Part shown: positions 5,455 to 9,762 of the stretch, one piece after another | Layout: every line of letters starts with the position of its first letter | How positions within the stretch are numbered: position 1 is the stretch's first letter | Assembly (NCBI GenBank): GCA_041686695.1 | Contig: JAWLDJ010000090.1 | Span: 1 to 9,762 of the forward strand | Origin: T1Sed10-7 sp041686695 | Lineage (GTDB): Bacteria > Actinomycetota > Nitriliruptoria > Nitriliruptorales > Nitriliruptoraceae | Direction: 5' to 3' | DNA: 9,762 bases | Made by a program: the position numbers and the translations under genes | The notes under the pieces: model-generated | Database searches by the model: none | Told to the model about the DNA's origin: nothing | What the model saw: only the letters and a program-made list of their open reading frames with translations

Positions 5455-6207
5455 ATGCGGGTGCGGGTGTTCGGCGGCTTGACCGAGCACGTCGGAGGCC
5501 GGCACCTCGAGGTGCCGGTCCCCGATGACGGCTCGGCCAGCGTCGCCGATCTTCGTGCGGCCGTGGCCGCGGCCCACCCGCGTCTGGCCCCCCTGCTGCG
5601 CCAGGTCACCGTCGCCGTCGACCTCGAGGTGGCCCGCAGCGACGACCGCATCCCGGCCGGCAGCGAGGTGGCGCTGCTGCCTCCGGTGGCGGGTGGAGCG
5701 ACGGGCGGGACGAGCTTTGAGCAAGCAGCGGTCCGTACCGGTCTGGTCACCCCGCCCATCGACGTGGCCGGGACGATCGCCGCGATCGCCGACGACGCGG
5801 CGGGCGCCACCGCGCTGTTCCTCGGCACGGTGCGCGATCACGCGCCGGGACTCGGCGGGGTCGTCCAGCTGCAGTACACCGCGTACGAAGCGATGGCCGA
5901 ACGCGAGCTCGAGGCCATCGCCGAGGAGGTCCGCACGGGCTACCCGGCGGTGACCGGGATCGCGCTCCTGCACGCGCTCGGCGACCTGCCGGTCGGCGCC
6001 CACACGGTGCTGATCGCCTGCACCTCGGCGCACCGTGCCACCGCCTTCGATGCCTGCCGGACCGCGCTCGAAGCGGTCAAGGACCGCGTTCCGGTCTTCA
6101 AGCGCGAAGTCACCACCGACGGCACCGCCCGATGGGTCGGCCTCGAACCCCCGACCGAGGACGTCACGCTGCCCCACCCCCTGCACCGCCACGAGGAGGA
6201 CGCATGA
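5455..6207 (+). CDS. moaX: Fused MoaD-MoaE molybdopterin synthase (MoaX-like)
   Basis: A 250-residue fusion of the two subunits of molybdopterin synthase, which converts cyclic pyranopterin monophosphate to molybdopterin. Residues 1-81 are a MoaD ubiquitin-like domain (MRVRVFGGLTEHVGG start) ending at LLPPVAGG, the Gly-Gly normally at the free C-terminus (Gly80-81). A short linker with a second GG (84-85) follows. From about residue 98 comes MoaE: LFLGTVRDHA at 121-130, SAHR at 191-194, and the catalytic lysine pair Lys209 and Lys216 in KDRVPVFK, seven apart as in E. coli Lys119/Lys126. ATG at 5455 has GGGGG 6 nt upstream. In the mycobacterial fusion MoaX, cleavage after Gly-Gly is known to free the MoaD C-terminus for thiocarboxylation; the same is inferred here. 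The rhodanese gene overlaps its stop codon by 4 nt. Confidence 0.95.
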   Translation: MRVRVFGGLTEHVGGRHLEVPVPDDGSASVADLRAAVAAAHPRLAPLLRQVTVAVDLEVARSDDRIPAGSEVALLPPVAGGATGGTSFEQAAVRTGLVTPPIDVAGTIAAIADDAAGATALFLGTVRDHAPGLGGVVQLQYTAYEAMAERELEAIAEEVRTGYPAVTGIALLHALGDLPVGAHTVLIACTSAHRATAFDACRTALEAVKDRVPVFKREVTTDGTARWVGLEPPTEDVTLPHPLHRHEEDA

Positions 6208-6539
6208 CCGAGCACCAGCCCAACATCCGCGCCCTGCCCGCGACCGAGGCGGCCACCCGGCTCGAGGAGCCGGATGCGCTCGTCCTCGACGTGCGGACCC
6301 CACCCGAGTACCTGCAGACACACCTGCCGGGAGCCGTCAACGTCGACTTCTACGGCCCTTCGCTGCGCTCGGAGCTCGAAGCTCTCGACCGGGAGGCACC
6401 GGTGCTGCTGTACTGCCGGTCCGGTCAGCGCAGCGGGAACCTGCACCCGTTGCTCGCCGAGCTCGGCTTCCGTGACGTGATCGACGTCCGAGGCGGCATC
6501 ATCGCCTGGGTGGAGGCCGAGCTACCGCTCGAGCAGTGA
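6204..6539 (+). CDS. Single-domain rhodanese (sulfurtransferase), coupled to the MoaD-MoaE gene
   Basis: A 111-residue single rhodanese domain with no signal peptide, so cytosolic. LVLDVRTPPEY at 26-36 is the conserved DVR..E motif. The active-site loop is CRSGQRS with the persulfide-forming Cys71, and VRGGIIAW at 95-102 is the usual C-terminal motif. The ATG overlaps the TGA of the fusion gene (ATGA, 6204-6207) and is preceded by AGGAGG about 4 nt upstream, so it is translationally coupled. In MoeZ-type proteins a rhodanese domain supplies sulfur for the MoaD thiocarboxylate. A free-standing rhodanese next to MoaD-MoaE is likely to do that job here, though general sulfur trafficking is an alternative. 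The gene ends just before a bidirectional hairpin. Confidence 0.93.
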   Translation: MTEHQPNIRALPATEAATRLEEPDALVLDVRTPPEYLQTHLPGAVNVDFYGPSLRSELEALDREAPVLLYCRSGQRSGNLHPLLAELGFRDVIDVRGGIIAWVEAELPLEQ

Positions 6540-6548
6540 TCGGCGCCA

Positions 6549-6572
6549 CGCCCCACCGGCTCAGGTGGGGCG
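6549..6572. terminator. Bidirectional hairpin between the rhodanese and methyltransferase genes
   Basis: CGCCCCACC (6549-6557), loop GGCTCA, GGTGGGGCG (6564-6572): a perfect 9 bp stem with a 6-nt loop. It lies 10 nt past the rhodanese stop and straddles the methyltransferase stop codon, which sits in the loop (6561-6563). The space between the two convergent stops is only 21 bp, so one hairpin probably serves both. Confidence 0.65.
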
Positions 6573-7163
6573 GTGTGCCCGGACCAGCACATCGATCGCG
6601 GTGCGCCGCTCCCCCTCCACCTCGACGTCGCGGGTCACCTCGCCGGCTCGGTCCACGACCAGACCGCTCCCCGCGATCGCCTCGGTGATGTCCGCAGGGG
6701 TCGGTAGGACCTCGGGATCGGGCGGTCCCCCGACCCCCTCGTCCAGGTTGCGACGCGCGTGGGCGATCAACAGGAAGGTGCCCCCCGCAGCGACGAGGGC
6801 GGCGGCCCGCCGCAGCACCTCGCGTTCCGCCGCCCGCGGCAGGTGGAGGTAGGCGAGGAGCACCACGTCAGCAGGCTGCAGGTCCTGCTCCTCGGTCAGG
6901 TCGGCCTCGGTGAACGTGACGGCGACCTGACGGTGCTCGGCGAGCTGGCGGGCCTTCTCGATGGCCACGGCCGAGAACTCCACGGCTTCCACGTCGAAGC
7001 CCTGCTCGGCCAGCCAGAGCGCGTTGCGACCCTCACCGGCCGCGAGATCGAGGACGCGTCCCCGAGGATGGTCTGCGAGCTGCTCGGCGACGAAGGCGTT
7101 GGGCCCAGCGGACCAGACCAGCTCCCGGTCGCGGTAGCGCTCGTCCCAGCTCGCCGCATCCAT
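6561..7163 (-). CDS. Class I SAM-dependent methyltransferase, substrate unknown
   Basis: A 200-residue Rossmann-fold methyltransferase. Motif I is VLDLAAGEGRNA at 37-48. The acidic residue after beta-2 is within VEAVEFS at 58-64, and TEADLTE at 85-91 fits motif II. The opening MDAASWDERYRDRELVWSAG resembles a group of short actinobacterial and TehB/SmtA-like small-molecule methyltransferases. No substrate-binding motif identifies the target, so no reaction is claimed. The ATG at 7163 is chosen because GGAG lies 6 nt upstream; the in-frame ATG at 7169 directly abuts that GGAG, leaving no spacing. It lies 86 bp downstream of the lipoprotein gene on the same strand and may be the last gene of a purD-led unit. 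It is convergent with the Moco genes. Confidence 0.88.
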   Translation of the reverse strand: MDAASWDERYRDRELVWSAGPNAFVAEQLADHPRGRVLDLAAGEGRNALWLAEQGFDVEAVEFSAVAIEKARQLAEHRQVAVTFTEADLTEEQDLQPADVVLLAYLHLPRAAEREVLRRAAALVAAGGTFLLIAHARRNLDEGVGGPPDPEVLPTPADITEAIAGSGLVVDRAGEVTRDVEVEGERRTAIDVLVRAHRPT

Positions 7164-7249
7164 CGTCATCTCCGTGTCGTGAGGTCGGGTCGTGGCCGAG
7201 GACCGGTCCGCGTTGACCAGGAGCGCCGCCGGCGCCGTCGCCGGAGGAC

Positions 7250-7954
7250 TCAGGCCGTCGCTGGCGGCGCCGTGAGGCGCGCTGCCGCGTCGATGGCCCA
7301 GCGGCCGCCGTCGAGCCGGAGACGGTAGACGAAGGGGGCGCTCACTCGGTCCCCGGTGGTCACCTCCACGCGGGCCTCGACGGTCGCCGGGCCCGGCCTG
7401 AAGCATCCGGACAGCTCGGCCGTGGCGTCCTCGAGCAGCAACGGGAAACTGCCCTCGATCAACGCTCGGAAGGCGGCGGCGTCGGTGCCGGCCTGGAACG
7501 CGGTCGTGGCCTGAGACAGTGCCGCCGCGAAGTCACGGCGAGCGAGGTCGTCGAGCTGGGCGCCGATCGTGTCGAGCACCTCCCGTTCGACCTCCGCGAT
7601 GCAGACCCCGGGACCGGCGAGGTGGTCGTCCGGCAACCGGTTCTGCGGCCCGGCACGGTCCGGGGCGGCATCGGATCCGTCGTCCTCGGGACGGGCGGCG
7701 TCCCGGTCGGCATCCGGGTCGGCATCCGGTCCATCGTCACTGGGACCGGCTGCGTCCGGATCCGGGTCCGCGTCCTGCGGATCGGTGCCGTCGGGCTGGG
7801 CGGTCGACGGCGCGGTCGCGGCCGGCTCGGTGACCGGGTCGGCACAGGCCGATGCGATGACCGCGACCATCGCGATCGCTGCGAACAGGAGCGGTCCGCC
7901 GACCGCCGCTGCGCTGCGGTGGCGGGACACGGGGAGGCGACGGCGAGAGCCCAT
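7250..7954 (-). CDS. Secreted or lipoprotein-like protein with Asp/Pro-rich linker and DUF4864-like domain
   Basis: A 234-residue protein from ATG 7954. It has a basic N-region (MGSRRRLPVSRHR), a hydrophobic stretch at about 15-35, and IASAC ending at Cys37. This fits a lipoprotein signal with Ala at -3; an AxA signal peptidase I site is also possible. Residues 38-115 are low-complexity, rich in Asp, Pro and Ala, and probably a flexible acidic linker. From Cys118 to the end is a compact domain with a helical part (EVEREVLDTIGAQL...) and a strand-rich end (FVYRLRLDGGRWAIDAAARL). It resembles NTF2-like DUF4864; the function is unknown. Two cysteines, 118 and 184, could pair. An alternative ATG at 8011 overlaps the purD stop by one base (TGATG) and would add 19 residues. 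That overlap suggests cotranscription with purD. The 7954 start gives the more normal signal peptide. Function is not known. Confidence 0.75.
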   Translation of the reverse strand: MGSRRRLPVSRHRSAAAVGGPLLFAAIAMVAVIASACADPVTEPAATAPSTAQPDGTDPQDADPDPDAAGPSDDGPDADPDADRDAARPEDDGSDAAPDRAGPQNRLPDDHLAGPGVCIAEVEREVLDTIGAQLDDLARRDFAAALSQATTAFQAGTDAAAFRALIEGSFPLLLEDATAELSGCFRPGPATVEARVEVTTGDRVSAPFVYRLRLDGGRWAIDAAARLTAPPATA

Positions 7955-8010
7955 GCCCGGGCTTCGGTGCCACCACCGGGCAGGACCGGAGCACCGCGCC
8001 CGCTCCGCCA

Positions 8011-9297
8011 TCACGTCCCGGACCGCGCCCGGATCCCGGCGGCGATGTCGGTGCGCCGGTGCAAGCCGTCGAAGCTGATCTCGTCGGCGGCGTCGTAGGC
8101 CCGCTGACGGGCCTGTGCCACCTCGGATCCGAGCGCGGTCACTGCCAGCACCCGTCCGCCGGCCGTCACCAACCGGCCCTCGTCATGCCGGGTACCGGCG
8201 TGGAACACCTCGACGTCCGGATGGGCGACGGCCCGGTCGACGCCCTCGATCGGCACACCGGTGGGGTAGCTGCCGGGGTAGCCCCCGGAGGCGAGCACGA
8301 CGGTCACGGCCGCCGCCTCCCGCCAGGTGACGGACCGGCCGGTCACACTGCCCGTGGCCGCCGCCCAGAGCAGCTCGCCGAGGTCGCTGTCGATGCGGGG
8401 CAGGATCGCCTGGGTCTCCGGATCGCCGAAGCGGGCGTTGAACTCCAGCAGCTTCGGGCCGGTCGCGGTCTCGACCAGACCGGCATAGAGCAGCCCCCGG
8501 TACGGCGTTCCGCGGTCAGCCAGCTCCTGCAGCACCGGCCGGAACACCAGGTCCTCGAGCCCGGCCACGTCACCCAGGGTGAAGCCCGGGACCGGGGTGT
8601 AGGCACCCATCCCGCCGGTGTTGAGGCCGGCGTCACCATCCAGCGCGCGCTTGTAGTCCTGGGCCGGCTCGAGCAGCACCACCTCGGTGCCATCACACAC
8701 GCCGAACACGCTGCGCTCCGGACCGACCAGGAACTCCTCGATCACCACCCGACTGCCGGCACCCCCGAACACGCCGCGGACCAGCGCGTCGTCCACCGCC
8801 TCCCGCGCCTCGTCGAGGTCGCTGCAGATCCTGACGCCCTTGCCGGCGGCCAGCCCGTCGGCCTTGACGACATACGGCGCACCGAAGCGCTCGAGGGCTG
8901 CCAGCGCGGCCGACCGATCGCTGGTGGCAACGGCCCCACCGGTCGGCGCTCCGGCAGCCCGCATGATCTCCTTGGCGAAGGCTTTGGAACCCTCGATGCG
9001 TGCCGCGGCGGCTCGCGGCCCGAAGGCGGGGATGCCGACCGCCTCCAGCGCGTCGACGACGCCGGCGACCAACGGCGCCTCCGGTCCCACGACGACCAGG
9101 TCGACGTCGAGCTGCTGCGCCAGGGCGACCACCGACGCCGCATCGGTGGGGTCGAGCGCATGGCTCGGGCCCAGGGCCGCCGTCCCCGGGTTGCCGGGGG
9201 CGGTGTGGACCGCTGCCACCGATGGGGAGCGCGCCAGCGCCCATGTCAACGCGTGCTCGCGCCCCCCGCCGCCGAGCACCAGCACCTGCCGACCCAT
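8011..9297 (-). CDS. purD: Phosphoribosylamine--glycine ligase (GAR synthetase)
   Basis: PurD joins glycine to 5-phosphoribosylamine with ATP, the second step of de novo purine synthesis. The 428-residue protein has the normal length and domain order. It begins with the N-terminal LVLGGGGREHAL at 6-17. The ATP-grasp core follows with VVKADGLAAGKGV at 143-155, NTGGMGAYTP at 226-235 and the metal/ATP-binding LEFNARFGDPETQAILPR at 284-301. ATG at 9297 is supported by GGAGG 5 nt upstream. The stop overlaps by one base a possible ATG of the downstream lipoprotein gene. purA lies 152 bp upstream on the same strand with a 10 bp tandem repeat between. No anomaly is seen in conserved residues. Confidence 0.97.
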   Translation of the reverse strand: MGRQVLVLGGGGREHALTWALARSPSVAAVHTAPGNPGTAALGPSHALDPTDAASVVALAQQLDVDLVVVGPEAPLVAGVVDALEAVGIPAFGPRAAAARIEGSKAFAKEIMRAAGAPTGGAVATSDRSAALAALERFGAPYVVKADGLAAGKGVRICSDLDEAREAVDDALVRGVFGGAGSRVVIEEFLVGPERSVFGVCDGTEVVLLEPAQDYKRALDGDAGLNTGGMGAYTPVPGFTLGDVAGLEDLVFRPVLQELADRGTPYRGLLYAGLVETATGPKLLEFNARFGDPETQAILPRIDSDLGELLWAAATGSVTGRSVTWREAAAVTVVLASGGYPGSYPTGVPIEGVDRAVAHPDVEVFHAGTRHDEGRLVTAGGRVLAVTALGSEVAQARQRAYDAADEISFDGLHRRTDIAAGIRARSGT

Positions 9298-9377
9298 CCC
9301 GTCCTCCGACCGTCGAGATCGCTCGCTGCCGTGACCCGATCCGTGCGGCGCCACGCGCCCCCCCGAGGCTACTCGTG

Positions 9378-9417
9378 GTCCCCCTGGGTCCCCGTGCGTC
9401 CCCGTGCGTCCCCCGGC
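9378..9417. repeat. Four-unit 10 bp tandem repeat between purA and purD
   Basis: Four consecutive 10 bp units all begin GTCCCC: GTCCCCCTGG (9378-9387), GTCCCCGTGC (9388-9397), GTCCCCGTGC (9398-9407) and GTCCCCCGGC (9408-9417). The array lies 81-120 bp upstream of the purD ATG. The spacing is close to one helical turn, so bound proteins would face one side of the DNA. No known regulator is assigned. Confidence 0.65.
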
Positions 9418-9430
9418 CAGCGCGAGGCCG
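9414..9430 (-). terminator. purA: Weak hairpin downstream of purA
   Basis: CGGCC (9414-9418) and GGCCG (9426-9430) form a 5 bp stem with a 7-nt loop, 20 nt past the purA stop on the minus strand. It is weak and without a U-tract. It overlaps the end of the 10 bp repeat array. Confidence 0.2.
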
Positions 9431-9449
9431 CGCCCGCCGGCCGCAGGTC

Positions 9450-9762
9450 TCAGCTGACGGGTCCCCCCGGCACCAGCGGCACGTCACGGCGCACCAGGGT
9501 CTGGGTGCGCTTCGGCCCGATGGACACCCACGTGATGGGCGCCTGGGACTGCTCCTCGAGCAGGTCGATGTAGTCGCGCGCCTCCCTCGGGAGGTCGCTG
9601 TAGCGCTGCACCTCGGTGATGTCACCGCCCCAGCCCGGGAGCTCCTCGTACATCGGGGTCGCATGGTGGAAGATCGACTGGTGCGGCGGGAAGTTGACGA
9701 ACTCCCTCCCGTCGTAGCGGTAGGCGGTGGCGACCTTGAGGGTCTCGAACTCGCTGAGCACG
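9450..9762 (-). CDS. purA: Adenylosuccinate synthetase, C-terminal part (partial)
   Basis: The last 103-104 codons of PurA; the gene runs off the right edge of the window. PurA condenses IMP with aspartate using GTP, the first committed step to AMP. Recognisable C-terminal family features are the SEFETLKVATAYRYDG segment at the edge of the window and the FPPHQSIFHHATPMYEELPGW stretch. Also visible are the DITEVQRYSDLPREARDYIDLLEE helical region and WVSIGPKRTQTL near the end, matching the usual ITWVSVGPxRxQ close. The stop TGA is at 9452-9450. The 5' part, including the GTP-binding N-terminus, cannot be checked. It is on the same strand as purD and purC, so it belongs to a purine gene neighbourhood. 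Confidence 0.93.
   Translation of the reverse strand, partial: VLSEFETLKVATAYRYDGREFVNFPPHQSIFHHATPMYEELPGWGGDITEVQRYSDLPREARDYIDLLEEQSQAPITWVSIGPKRTQTLVRRDVPLVPGGPVS

Noticed and set aside
5338..6321. A 327-codon minus-strand open frame
   Set aside because: It is antisense to the MoaD-MoaE fusion, whose motifs are unambiguous.
7200..7209. Palindrome GGACCGGTCC between the lipoprotein and methyltransferase genes
   Set aside because: A self-complementary 10-mer with no loop and no associated promoter; expected by chance in such GC-rich DNA.
8059..9573. A 504-codon plus-strand open frame
   Set aside because: It is antisense to purD and purA, which have clear family signatures; it shows no domain motif of its own.

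Overview
This is a GC-rich bacterial window, visibly about 70% G+C. It has GTG starts, strong G/C third-position bias and stable hairpins without U-tracts, which fits an Actinomycetota chromosome. The acidic Asp/Pro-rich lipoprotein and the MoaD-MoaE fusion agree with that, but the window does not fix the genus. One run of 100 N (5222-5321) is a scaffold gap.

Layout, left to right. At the left edge, on the minus strand, lie the first 19 codons of a proline racemase / 4-hydroxyproline epimerase family gene (1-59). One base upstream of it is a DapA-superfamily lyase/deaminase (61-939). Together they look like a hydroxyproline degradation operon. Next on the minus strand come a WrbA-type flavodoxin quinone reductase (1192-1794) and purC (2150-3058). 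A molybdenum cofactor (Moco) block follows: moaB/mogA on plus (3207-3776), moaA on minus (4143-5180), then a fused MoaD-MoaE molybdopterin synthase (5455-6207) translationally coupled to a single-domain rhodanese (6204-6539), both on plus. Convergent to these, on minus, are a class I SAM methyltransferase (6561-7163), a lipoprotein-like protein with a DUF4864-like domain (7250-7954), purD (8011-9297) and the 3' end of purA (9450-9762).

How it fits together. PurA, PurD and PurC are purine biosynthesis enzymes and bracket the Moco block. Moco synthesis also starts from a purine nucleotide (GTP, used by MoaA), but this adjacency is suggestive only. Within the Moco block, MoaA performs the first cyclisation of GTP, the MoaD-MoaE fusion inserts the dithiolene sulfurs, the coupled rhodanese is a likely sulfur carrier for the MoaD half, and MoaB/MogA adenylylates molybdopterin. 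MoaC, MoeB/MoeZ and MoeA are not in the window.

Non-coding structure is unusually rich for such a compact region. There are three unrelated short tandem-repeat arrays, at 1016-1065 (12-13 bp unit), 3759-3846 (19 bp unit) and 9378-9417 (10 bp unit). There are several perfect hairpins, the best being 1125-1152 (12 bp stem), 6549-6572 (9 bp stem, shared by convergent genes) and 3942-3967 (9 bp stem). I see no tRNA, rRNA, CRISPR array, insertion sequence or phage gene. No wholly new system is evident. The most interesting items are the MoaD-MoaE/rhodanese pair with an internal Gly-Gly, the natural His6 run in MoaB, and the repeat-flanked assembly gap between moaA and the fusion gene.
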